NCBI RefSeq assembly: GCF_010550695.1
Contig: NZ_JAAGOB010000008.1
Span: forward strand, 186,001 to 250,000
Reading direction: 5' to 3'
Source of the DNA: Phytoactinopolyspora alkaliphila
GTDB taxonomy: Bacteria; Actinomycetota; Actinomycetes; Jiangellales; Jiangellaceae
DNA: 64,000 bases
Made by a program: the position numbers and the translations under genes
The notes under the pieces: model-generated
Told to the model about the DNA's origin: nothing
The model's database searches: none
The model's input: only the letters and a program-made list of their open reading frames with translations
Shown: piece after piece, positions 9,287 through 18,800 of the stretch
Layout of the letters: every line of letters begins with the position of its first letter
How positions within the stretch are numbered: the stretch's first letter is position 1

Positions 9287-10130
9287 CGGCAAGCTCGAGG
9301 CCGCCCTGGACTATGCGGCTGAGTCTGTTCCTGTCTTCCCGTGCATACCTGACGGGAAGCGGCCGCTCGTCCCGCACGGTTTCCACGATGCCACAACCGA
9401 TCCCGGCGTGATTCGGTCTTGGTGGCAGCGTTGGCCCGAAGCGAATCTGGCGACGCCCACGGGGCACCCCGGATACGACGTCATAGACATCGACGTGCAC
9501 CCGGACGGCGACGGCTACCTACACATGGCCGTGTTGCACAGCCGCGGCCTCCTCGACGGATGGATCCACACCGTGAAAACTCCCAGCGGAGGCCTCCATC
9601 TCTACTTCCCTGGCACTACCCAACGCTGCGGCAAGATCCCCACTGCTCACATCGACTTTCGCGCCGCAGGCGGCTATGTGCTCATGCCACCGTCAACCAT
9701 CGCGCGCGCCGACGGACCTGGACGCTACGAGACGGTGCAGTCCAACACCGAGGTGGCCAAGCCCGTCGACTGGGCGAAGATACGTGCCCATCTGACACCA
9801 CGACGCCCACCAGCCCGGAGATCGACGCAGCACGCCGCCACTCCGCCAGACGTCCTCATGCGGCGGCTCAGCGCGCGGGTCGCAGAAGCCAGAGAAGGCA
9901 ACCGCAACGATCTGCTGTACTGGGCCACCTGCCGAATTGCCGAGCGCGGCATCACCGATCCGCTGCCTCTGCTCAACGCCGCGCAACAAGCGGGCCTCCC
10001 CAGGCGTGAAGCAGAGCTGACCATCGCCTCCGCGTACCGGAATGTCGCTGCGCTGGCCAGCCCGACCCGTGAACCGCTCAACGAGCGCGGCTTACCTCGA
10101 ACCTCCGCCCAAAGGGCACCGCGGCCATGA
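9279..10130 (+). CDS. Bifunctional DNA primase/polymerase (AEP, prim-pol)
   Basis: The 283-residue protein starts at ATG 9279 inside the end of the preceding gene. Its N-terminus has the prim-pol signature in order: ALDYAAESVPVFPCIPDGKRPLV, then ATTDPGVIRSWWQRWPEANLATPTG, then the metal-binding VIDIDVHPDGDG (D-x-D at about residues 71-73), then the TPSGGLHLYF strand and DFRAAGGYVLMPPS. This is the archaeo-eukaryotic primase fold used by plasmids and integrative elements. The C-terminal 80 residues are helical and no helicase domain is attached. It likely primes complementary-strand synthesis after transfer or supports plasmid-like replication of the excised form. Confidence 0.85.
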   Translation: MIDGKLEAALDYAAESVPVFPCIPDGKRPLVPHGFHDATTDPGVIRSWWQRWPEANLATPTGHPGYDVIDIDVHPDGDGYLHMAVLHSRGLLDGWIHTVKTPSGGLHLYFPGTTQRCGKIPTAHIDFRAAGGYVLMPPSTIARADGPGRYETVQSNTEVAKPVDWAKIRAHLTPRRPPARRSTQHAATPPDVLMRRLSARVAEAREGNRNDLLYWATCRIAERGITDPLPLLNAAQQAGLPRREAELTIASAYRNVAALASPTREPLNERGLPRTSAQRAPRP

Positions 10131-10203
10131 CTGATCGCTCTGCTTATCCACAAGTTTCCGTCGCGATCGTGAAATCGGCGCGGGGCCAGGAAAGAGTCAT
10201 CGC

Positions 10204-10548
10204 ATGAACGACATCCACATCTATGAGCAGCCCATTCCGCCGTACGTAGCTGAAGCATGCGAGTGGCTTTCGGCCGCAGAGCGCCACGCCGGCGACCCGA
10301 CGAACGAGGATGACATCCGTGCGGGCCTCGCTGCTGGTGAAGCCCTGGACATTCTGACGGACGTCACACCGCCATATCCGGTGCCCCGCGAGATCCACCA
10401 GCCATGCCCGCTGGCCGACGCCACACAAGCGACGCTGACGGCACTCGAGAGAGCACTCGGCGATTCCACAGCCGGCGCCGGTGAACTGCTCCGCATCGCG
10501 AAGGCGGTCCGGGTTCTCAAACGGCACCGGCAGTGCACGGGCATGTGA
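10204..10548 (+). CDS. Hypothetical protein, 114 aa
   Basis: A small, acidic, soluble protein with predicted helices and no recognised motif. It begins MNDIHIYEQPIPPYVAEACEW at an ATG 73 bp after the prim-pol stop. The spacing to the next gene is 4 bp (stop at 10546-10548, next GTG at 10553), so both are probably co-translated. Its place inside the transfer region suggests an accessory role, but nothing in the sequence says which. Confidence 0.55.
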   Translation: MNDIHIYEQPIPPYVAEACEWLSAAERHAGDPTNEDDIRAGLAAGEALDILTDVTPPYPVPREIHQPCPLADATQATLTALERALGDSTAGAGELLRIAKAVRVLKRHRQCTGM

Positions 10549-10552
10549 TGAC

Positions 10553-11875
10553 GTGAGGTACGAGAACGACGTCTCCAGGCTCGCCAGGCGGCTTGCAGTC
10601 CTCTTGGCGGACCCGGCACCCGTAAGCCGTGACGAGGTGATCATCGTGGATGCCGCACGCCTGGCTGTCCGACGCTTGTGCCGGCACGTGCTTTCCACGC
10701 TTACACCACTTCCGCCAGCGCCAGGGCCGCCAACGGGCGATTTCGCGGTGAACCCAGTCGCAGATTTGCAACGCCTTCTCGCCCAGGACCCTGTTCCCTT
10801 CGGCCATGCGCAATCGGACTCAGGCTGGGTCGACTACCAGACGACGACAGCAGCGGGCCGCCGTTGGGATGAGGTGCGCCGAGACGCGACGCTTGCCGCG
10901 CTCGAATGGAGCATGATCCGGCCAGACGCCCTGCCAAAAGAACGACCAGCATGGCCAATCATCGCCGACATCGCGGCCATCGCCGAGGCTTCGGCATTGA
11001 TAGACCACGACCTGACAGAAACCTGGGCGGCGGCGCCTGAGGGCGGCCGTGGATGGGACCGCGAGCTGGATGGTTGGATCAGACTGGCCGGCGAACACGC
11101 CCGTCGTCAGATGGCGATGGGCGGTGAGCCCACCACCAGACCGCTTTCCTCACTTCGAGACGACCGCCCTCGGCGGGTCAGGAGTCCTGGCGACATCCCC
11201 GAAGCCACGATTCGCATGAGCCACCTGCTTCGCCGCGCAACCCACCTTCGCCCCGAGGCGGTAAGAGCCGTTGCTCGCGCCCATTCGTCGAGCCTTCTGA
11301 CTATCGCCACACACATGGAACACAGCAGCAGGGGCGAGCTCGCTGGCGTCGTGTCCGGCCTACGGGAAACAGCCGGCGCCCTCGAGCGAGTGGCGGCGCA
11401 TGCACGGTCTCTCCGGTCCATCCACGCCAATGACATGCGGCCTCTGCACCAGGGCGGGCAGTTACGAGCGGTTTGGCGACGGTTGGAGACCCCTACATCA
11501 GCAGACATCTCCCAGAACGACAAGCGCGCCATGGCGAGGAGCGTCCGTCCCTCGATCACAGTCATCTTCGCGCTGGAGAAGCTCATCGAGAGACAGGTCC
11601 ACAACGGACATTGGCTCCAGAGCGGCGTGGCCGAACGATCAATCTGGCGACCCACGAGTCCTTCGGTTTCGTTACGGGTGGTGGCGTCCGCCCGCGAGGC
11701 CGTCGAGCGGGCGAGTCAGTTGATGACCGGCTTGCCGCCGTCCGCCAACCAGTCCCAAGCGCGAACCCAGACCCCTCACCAGATCCTCGCTCCGCAGCTC
11801 TCACGCTCGAGCACTCCATGCCAGTCACTCAGCGCTCCGGGGCACGACCTGCGGTCGCGACCTGGGCGTTCGTGA
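10553..11875 (+). CDS. Hypothetical protein, 440 aa, Arg-rich and helical
   Basis: I do not recognise this protein. The GTG at 10553 is the first plausible start after the preceding gene; an earlier in-frame start would overlap it. The sequence is Arg/Ala-rich with long amphipathic helices (for example around residues 220-300, with SHLLRRATHLRPEAVRAVAR and ETAGALERVAAHARSL) and a polar C-terminus. No enzyme motif or membrane segment is visible. Its 3' end overlaps the 3' end of the relaxase gene on the other strand by 47 bp, so the two convergent transcripts overlap. A DNA-binding or relaxosome role is possible because of the location only. Confidence 0.5.
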   Translation: MRYENDVSRLARRLAVLLADPAPVSRDEVIIVDAARLAVRRLCRHVLSTLTPLPPAPGPPTGDFAVNPVADLQRLLAQDPVPFGHAQSDSGWVDYQTTTAAGRRWDEVRRDATLAALEWSMIRPDALPKERPAWPIIADIAAIAEASALIDHDLTETWAAAPEGGRGWDRELDGWIRLAGEHARRQMAMGGEPTTRPLSSLRDDRPRRVRSPGDIPEATIRMSHLLRRATHLRPEAVRAVARAHSSSLLTIATHMEHSSRGELAGVVSGLRETAGALERVAAHARSLRSIHANDMRPLHQGGQLRAVWRRLETPTSADISQNDKRAMARSVRPSITVIFALEKLIERQVHNGHWLQSGVAERSIWRPTSPSVSLRVVASAREAVERASQLMTGLPPSANQSQARTQTPHQILAPQLSRSSTPCQSLSAPGHDLRSRPGRS

Positions 11876-14800
11876 CAGCCTCCAGCTGCAGAGGTGCATT
11901 CGTCGTGCCCTTCATCCCGCTTGAGTACAACGCGTCGTTCAACGCCCTCTCCGCACGCCGCCGATGGACGCGATGTGTCCAGTCCAGGCCGATGTCTGGC
12001 GCTAACGCTCGCGCACCCGTGATGCCGTGATACTCCCGGTAGGCCGCGATCGTCATTGCGCAGCGCTCCCATGTCAGCCGCGTATCCGGTGTGCTTCGTA
12101 GCTGGCCAAGTTCAGAAAGCCACGACGCGTTCTTCGAGATCGCCGCATGGACGAGCATACGTGCCCGGATCTCGATCAAAGCCGCCCGCTCGTCCAGAGC
12201 CGTCCGCATGCCCGGGTCGGACACGTGCCGAGATCTGGCGAACAGCCCCACGATCAATGTAGACGCGCCCCCTGATCGGGTCTCCGCAGCGTGGTCGATG
12301 ATCTGATCCAGTCGGTCACGCAACACCACAAGGGGATCTTCAGCCTTGAGCAATTCATCCGCGGCGGCGATCCGTGGCAAGAGGTCTCCAGGCTGTAGAC
12401 CGCGCGCCTCCGCCGCGCGCATGGCCGCGACGAGCCCTGCGTAGGACGGCGACGCCGTAACGTCGTCACCCGAGGGAAGCTGACAGGTCGAGAGGATTCC
12501 TTCCCAGTGGTGGGCCTCGGCCTCGCGGGCGATGGTCTCGTACTCCGCTGCAAGCCGCGCGATGTTCGTCGCCCTGCTCCGCTCGTCGACGATTGTCTCC
12601 CGTGCGGATAGCTCCGCCCCGCTGCGCCGCATGATGTTGGTCAACGCTTCGCGGGCACCCAGGGACTCGTCGCTGGGGAACTCGTCGTCGCTGTCGGTCA
12701 CGACGTAGGCGGTGTTCCTTGCCTTCCCGCGGGTCATCGACACGTACAACGCTTCGCGCGTGGCGCTGGCCTCGACGACAATCGCGTGGGCGGTGTCGAC
12801 CGTGGAGCCTTGCGCGCGATGCGCCGTTGTCGCGTACGCGAGTTCAACGTCCTCTGCCACGTATGCGGTCGGCAGGGTGATAGCTGCTCCGCGTCCGTCT
12901 GCGCGGGCGACGGTGAGCGAACCGTCCTGGTGCCGAAGCCGGACGGTCCAGTGGTCGCCGTTCTTGACCCAGGACCGTGGACCAGCGGCCAAGTAGCGAT
13001 CGTTTCGGCGGGTGACGATGCGATCCCCTACACCGGCGCTGGTCCCGTCATGCAGACCGGTTCCACCACGCTCGACGTCGCCGCTGGTGACAAGATCGGC
13101 GCGGGCACGCTCGTTGAGTTCGCGAACGGTAAGTCGATCCGCCGCGATCAGTACTGACCGAAGGCCTGCTCCTTCGTCAGCTCGCCACGCCTGGTAGGCA
13201 GCGTCGACCATGTCTTCGCTGGAACCGTCGTGAACCCGCCCTTGCTCAAGGTAGGTGTCGATGACGTCGACATCGCCGATCCGCAGGCGGACGCTCGCAG
13301 CACGTTCCCACTCTGCGGTGAACCGGCGTACGCCGGTGAGCTCCGGGGGCAGGTCGCGGTCTCGGACCAGCATCCCGAAGGCGCCTCCAGCGTCCACCGC
13401 GGACAGCTGCGCCCAGTCCCCCACAAGCAACAGCTTCGCCCCTGCTCGTTCCGCCTGTTCTCGCAGCGTGTCCAGAGCGAGCGTGCCGGCGAGCGACGCC
13501 TCGTCGACGATGATCAGCTGACCTGGCTTGAACAGCCACCGCGCATTCTCAGTACGTTGTCGGCTGGATTCGTAGAGCCATTTGGCTGTGTTCTCCGTGG
13601 TGATGCCCAAGCTTTCGCCGAGGATCTCAGCTGCGGCTGCGGACGGTGCCAGGCCGACGACGCTTCCAGATCCATGCTGTTCTTCCCACGCCGCGCGCAG
13701 TGCCGCGAGCGCAGTGGTCTTACCTGTACCTGCCGGGCCCACGAGCACGTCAATGCACCGCCCGCTGGTGGCGACTTGGGTGATAGCCGTCGCCTGGTCC
13801 TCGGCCAGCACGAATCCCTGCTCCGTCGGCTCCGAGACGAGCCGTTCAATCACATTCAGCTTGAGGCCAGGAGCCGTGCACTTGGCGGAGGCCGCCTGCA
13901 GGCGATCCTCTGCTGCGAGCACTGCTTCCGACGTGTACACGTCACCATGCGTGCGGCTGAACGCCGATGTCCCGTCAGAGCGGAGAAACGTCCGCGGCGT
14001 AGATGCCAGCGGTGGTGGCGTGATCCGTATCGACATGGCGGTCACCCGTCGGGTGATGGCTGCGATCAAGGCGTCCCGGTCGGCCGGCGACTTCATGCGG
14101 TATGGCATCGACGCTCGCGCCGCGGCGGCGCGGATGTTCCAGGTCCGCCAGGTTGATCTCTCCTCGCTCAGTTCGGTGAAGGCTGCGGCAGCCATCTCGT
14201 CAAGTTCCGGCGCGACGTCGTCCATGCGCAGTGAGCGCCTGCGTACGCGAGCCTTTCCCCACCGGGCCAGGGACGCCGCCCATCGCGGCGCTTCGACTTT
14301 CAAGATGTTCGCAGCACGAGTCCGCCACTCATGGGTCATCTCGGCCAGGGAGCGAAGCTCCTTCGCCGGGCGGGTCATGTAGGTGGCTTGCTGCCGCAGC
14401 CGGAGCACAGTGACGTCGTCGGGTTCGCGGCCGTGTGCGCGCCGCCATTCGGAGATGAGCTCGTCTTTGACTGGCTGGATATTGGCGCTGCGCTGAGAGA
14501 ACATCCCGATCAATTCCGCGCTGACGCCGTCGATCTCCCACGACTGGTTCTTCGTCTTCCTAGGTTCTCCGCGTCGTTCCCACCCGACACCGATCCTCAC
14601 GGTAAGTCGGTCGGCAATCAGCGTGTCGTACAGCTCGCTCATTGCGACCACACTCGGGAACAGCGACCCTCGCGAATCCAGCGTCCGCCAGCGCCCATCA
14701 GGTCCCTGGACGCGATTAGCGACGACGACATGAGTGTGAAGCTGAGGATCACCCGTCCGGGAGTCGTAATGGTCGAACGCGGCAGCGATCAGCCCACGCG

Positions 14801-15395
14801 TGTCTACCTGAGCGACTCCGTTCGTGCCGATACGGGTACGCGCAACATCGCGTTCCATCACCCGCAGGACCTCGTCGACCGCGTCATAGTGCGCCTGCGA
14901 GATCTGTTCCCGTAGTCCTTGATCCGCCAGCGCCCACAACACGGAAACGCTCTTCGGTGGCGAGAAGACGCAGTCGAAACCCGAGACCGGCCTATGCGTG
15001 GGACGGCCATGTTCCTCGACCTCTATCGCGGCTGCACGCGCCGCACGGGCAGCATCCGGCAACGACGACGGGAGCGCCTGGACCCTGGCGGCGACCCGTT
15101 CGCGCCAACCCTTCGGGCGGTTGAAACGACGTCCTAGAAGCTCACCCGATGCCGGGTCGGTCCCGTGTTTGAACAGCCTCTCCATCTGCTCCTCCGACAC
15201 CTGCGAACCCGGCGTCAGACCGTCGCCTCCAGCAAGGCCGGCAAGCCCGGAGCCCATCCACCGCCCCGGCGGATGCCCAGACTCCGCGTAGTAGCGGGTC
15301 ATCGGCGAGATAGCCCCCGTCATGCCCTCGCCGTCGACGATTCCGCGCAGCAAGTACGTGTAGCCGTCGCCGGCATGCAGTGCCTTGACTGACAT
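11829..15395 (-). CDS. MobF-family relaxase-helicase (TrwC/TraA type)
   Basis: The 1188-residue protein starts at ATG 15395 (MSVKALHAGDGYTYLLRG). The N-terminal relaxase has the family segment YYAESGHPPGRWMGSG, the FSPPKSVSVLWA strand and the His motif QLHTHVVVANRV that holds the catalytic metal. The second half is a RecD-like superfamily 1 helicase: Walker A VGPAGTGKTTAL, Walker B LIIVDEASLAGT, and AYATTAHRAQGSTVD further on. It should nick one strand at oriT, stay bound to the 5' end and unwind the DNA for transfer. The gene is opposite to the rest of the transfer operon. The longer frame up to 15584 has no supporting start signal. Confidence 0.92.
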   Translation of the reverse strand: MSVKALHAGDGYTYLLRGIVDGEGMTGAISPMTRYYAESGHPPGRWMGSGLAGLAGGDGLTPGSQVSEEQMERLFKHGTDPASGELLGRRFNRPKGWRERVAARVQALPSSLPDAARAARAAAIEVEEHGRPTHRPVSGFDCVFSPPKSVSVLWALADQGLREQISQAHYDAVDEVLRVMERDVARTRIGTNGVAQVDTRGLIAAAFDHYDSRTGDPQLHTHVVVANRVQGPDGRWRTLDSRGSLFPSVVAMSELYDTLIADRLTVRIGVGWERRGEPRKTKNQSWEIDGVSAELIGMFSQRSANIQPVKDELISEWRRAHGREPDDVTVLRLRQQATYMTRPAKELRSLAEMTHEWRTRAANILKVEAPRWAASLARWGKARVRRRSLRMDDVAPELDEMAAAAFTELSEERSTWRTWNIRAAAARASMPYRMKSPADRDALIAAITRRVTAMSIRITPPPLASTPRTFLRSDGTSAFSRTHGDVYTSEAVLAAEDRLQAASAKCTAPGLKLNVIERLVSEPTEQGFVLAEDQATAITQVATSGRCIDVLVGPAGTGKTTALAALRAAWEEQHGSGSVVGLAPSAAAAEILGESLGITTENTAKWLYESSRQRTENARWLFKPGQLIIVDEASLAGTLALDTLREQAERAGAKLLLVGDWAQLSAVDAGGAFGMLVRDRDLPPELTGVRRFTAEWERAASVRLRIGDVDVIDTYLEQGRVHDGSSEDMVDAAYQAWRADEGAGLRSVLIAADRLTVRELNERARADLVTSGDVERGGTGLHDGTSAGVGDRIVTRRNDRYLAAGPRSWVKNGDHWTVRLRHQDGSLTVARADGRGAAITLPTAYVAEDVELAYATTAHRAQGSTVDTAHAIVVEASATREALYVSMTRGKARNTAYVVTDSDDEFPSDESLGAREALTNIMRRSGAELSARETIVDERSRATNIARLAAEYETIAREAEAHHWEGILSTCQLPSGDDVTASPSYAGLVAAMRAAEARGLQPGDLLPRIAAADELLKAEDPLVVLRDRLDQIIDHAAETRSGGASTLIVGLFARSRHVSDPGMRTALDERAALIEIRARMLVHAAISKNASWLSELGQLRSTPDTRLTWERCAMTIAAYREYHGITGARALAPDIGLDWTHRVHRRRAERALNDALYSSGMKGTTNAPLQLEAVTNAQVATAGRAPER

Positions 15396-15811
15396 CACGA
15401 TTGGATTGGCTGCCTCGGTCGGACAGGGACGGCGCGAGAAGCGAGCGCACTGAATCGCACCGTTGGGCCCTCGCTTTCCACCGTGGTCAACGTCCTGTGA
15501 CGCTTGATGGGAGCAGGCAACCGCGCACGTGACAGGCTCGAATGCAGCACCCGCTGAGTTGACGAGGTCCACGCGACACTTCAACGGAGCAGGACGGGCT
15601 CAGGGTGGCTGGACACAAGAACGAGGCGGCCGATTTGGAATAGTCCTCTGCGTCTGGCCCCCTGGTCTCAACGCCAGATGCCGGGCGCGCGTGGTCCAGA
15701 TGATGCCTCGACCATCACCGAAAGTTAGATACTTCGTTGCAGAGTCTTGCTGTCCGTTATGACCTGTGGCAGCATGATCGTCACGTTTTGGGCGGCGGAG
15801 GGGATGACGTG
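15396..15811. other. Intergenic region between relaxase and RHS gene; candidate oriT location
   Basis: About 415 bp separate the divergent relaxase and RHS genes. I see no gene. MobF origins of transfer usually lie next to the relaxase start, so this is the most likely place for oriT, but I could not identify a convincing inverted repeat with an adjacent nick site. The right end carries GGAGGGG at 15798-15804, the ribosome binding site of the RHS gene. The oriT suggestion is positional inference only. Confidence 0.3.
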
Positions 15812-18800
15812 GTGGGATCCAAGTTTGTCATGCGTGGAATATCGGCATTGGCGGCCGCTGGCATGCTCGTGGCGGGAATGTCGGTAGGACCTGCTGCTGA
15901 GGCGGGGATGGTCGATGCCGTCAACAAAGGTCAAGCTTCGAGCGCCGATCCAGCTCGGTCGATCGCTAGCATCGCCCAGCGGCCTTCGCCGCCTGATCTG
16001 GTTCCTGCCGGAGAACGCATTCCTGCGAACGGCTCTACGCCGGAGCTGGGCTATGAGACCGCGCCAGAAGGCGGTCGGAAGGAAGAATCGTTGTGGAATG
16101 AAACAGCGACAACGGCGGAACAGGTACCCACTCCTGTCATGGGCGAGTATGAATCTGCGCCGGTGTCTGGGTGCATCACCTGGGGTTGGCAACGATGGTC
16201 TTACGAACCGGGCCCTTCCATTGATAGCCAGGTCTTTCGACTTCATCGCGCAAGCGATGACGCGCAAATCTGGGAGGATTATGATCCTTACTCATCGCCG
16301 TTGTTAACGGCCGCAAGGCGGTACTTCACTAACTATACGTCTACTGATACCTGTTCGCCCGCTGGCAACGATGAGGGGCTCGTGCTAGAGGCTGGAGAAT
16401 TGTACTACTTCGGTGTAGCGGCAATTATCGATGGCGTTGTTGGAGAATTCGCTTATGGCGAGCCTCATGAAGCGATCCTAATGCCCGTTCCCCACTTACC
16501 TATGGAGTCTACCCGTGGAAATTGCTACTGCGTGACGTCGACGGGTCGTACTGTGACGTTCAATATGTTGCGTGGGGATCCGGTGAACACGGCGACGGGG
16601 GCGTTGACGGAGTCTGCTGTTGATGCGCAGATCGCTGGCGTGGGTCAGGGGTTTTCGGCGAGTCGGACGTATAACTCGAACAACGAGACTGTCGGTGTGA
16701 TGGGGAAGGGGTGGACGTTCCCGTATCTTGCGCATTTGGAAGCTGACAGCTCGTCGGTGACGTATGTGGCCGAGGACGGGCAGGAGGTCACCTATGAGCA
16801 GGACGGTGGCGGGTTCGAGGTCCCGGCCGGGCACACGAGTCGTCTTGCTGCGACCTCCAGTGGTTTCGAGTTGAGCACGAAGGAACACGAGAAGCTGAGC
16901 TTCGATGCCGATGGGCGGCTGGTGACTGCGGAGGATTCGTCCGGCCAAGGCGTCAGTCTGTCCTACTCCGGCGCACAGGTGGACACGGTCACTGATGCGA
17001 CGGGCCGCGAGTTCGATATCGAGTTCAACAACGACGGGTTCATATCCTCGATTGAGCTTCCCGATGGGGATTCGGTGCAGTACACGTATGACGGTGATCT
17101 GCTCACCTCGGTGACGGATCTGCGTGGCGGCGTCACCGAGTACGAGTACAACTCCTCAGACCAGTTGATTTCGATCACCGACGCGCTCGGCAACACGATC
17201 ATGCAATCCACCTACGACTCCGAAGGCCGCGTCGTGGAACAGATCGACGCCTCCGGTGGGGTGACAGAGTTCGACTACGCTAAATGGGGGCAGCGGCAGT
17301 TGACGATGATGACTGACCCGCTGGGTGGGGTGACCCGAGATGAGTACTTTAGGAATGTCCTCGTGGAGACGGAGACCCCACTTGGTGCGGTCACCACGTA
17401 TGCCTACGACGAACGCTTGCGGATGGTGCGCGAGACCGACCCGCACGGGCGGGTGACGGAGCACTCGTACGACGACGATGACAACCGGACCCGGACCGAG
17501 TACGCGAACGGTGATGTCGAGGAGTTCACCTACTCGCCTGATGGTGAGCTGCTGACGCAGACATCGGCGGAGGGGCGTGTCACGGAGTACACCTACGACT
17601 CGAACCATCGGGTGGTCACGGAGACCGACGACGAGGGTGGCGTCACCACCTACACGTACAACTCGGATGGTCAGGTCGCGACCGTCACCTCTCCGGAGGG
17701 TCGCACCACCGAGTACGACTATGACGCTGACGGCAACCGGATCGAGGAGGCCAGCCCGGAAGGTCGCACGTCGACATTCGAGTATGACTCCCTTGGTCGC
17801 CCCGTCAGCGAGACGACGCCTCGGGGGAACGAGTCCGGTGCCGACCCGGCCGATTTCACCGGCACGTTCACCTATGACGACAGCGGCAATCTGGTCTCGT
17901 CGACGGATCCGGAAGGGCATGCGACTGAGTTCGACTATGACCTGGTCGGGCAGCAGACACACGTGACCGATCCGTTGCAGCGAGAGACGGTGAACACCTA
18001 CGACGCGGCCGGGAATCTGGTGTCGGTGACCGAGCCTGGTGGTGCGGTCACGACCCACGAGTACGACCTGCTCGGCAACCGGACGTCGACGACGGATCCG
18101 GAGGGCGGTGAGACGACGTGGACGTATGACGCCGACGGCCGGATGGTTTCCATGACGACCCCGCGTGGCAACGAGGCCGGCGCTGACCCGGATGACCACA
18201 CGTGGACGTATGAGTACGACGGTGTCGGGAATCTGGTGTCCGAGACCGACCCGCAGGGCCGCGAAACCACGTACGGGTATGACGAGCGCTACCGACAGAT
18301 CAGCGTGACCGACCCGCTCGGGAACACCACCCTCACCGAGTACGACGGTGACAGCAACGTCGTCTCCACCACGGACCCGCTGGGCAACACCACCGAAACC
18401 GTGTACAACGGGTTGAACCTGCCGGTCGAGGTCACCGACCCGGCCGGTGAAACCACCACGATGAGCTACGACGACGACGGTCTGCTCATCTCCGAGACGA
18501 CCCCGCTCGGGCACACCACCACGTACGGGTACGACGACGACGGCCTGAGAGTGTCCCGGACCACCCCGCGGGGCAACGAGTCCGGCGCGGACCCGGCGGA
18601 TCACACCTGGCACTACGCCCATGACGCGGACGGCAACCTCGTCTCCACCACCGACCCGCTCGGGAACGAAACCACCACCACGTTCGATGCCCGCGGTCTG
18701 CCGGTGACGACAACGAACGGTGCAGGGGAGACCACCACCCTCACCTACGACGCGGCCGGACAGACCACCAGCGTGACCGGTCCCGACGGGAACGACACCA

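Noticed and set aside
15396-15584. Extended N-terminus of the relaxase
   Set aside because: The extra 63 residues are Cys/His/Arg-rich without family similarity, while MSVKALHAGDGY matches the normal relaxase start.
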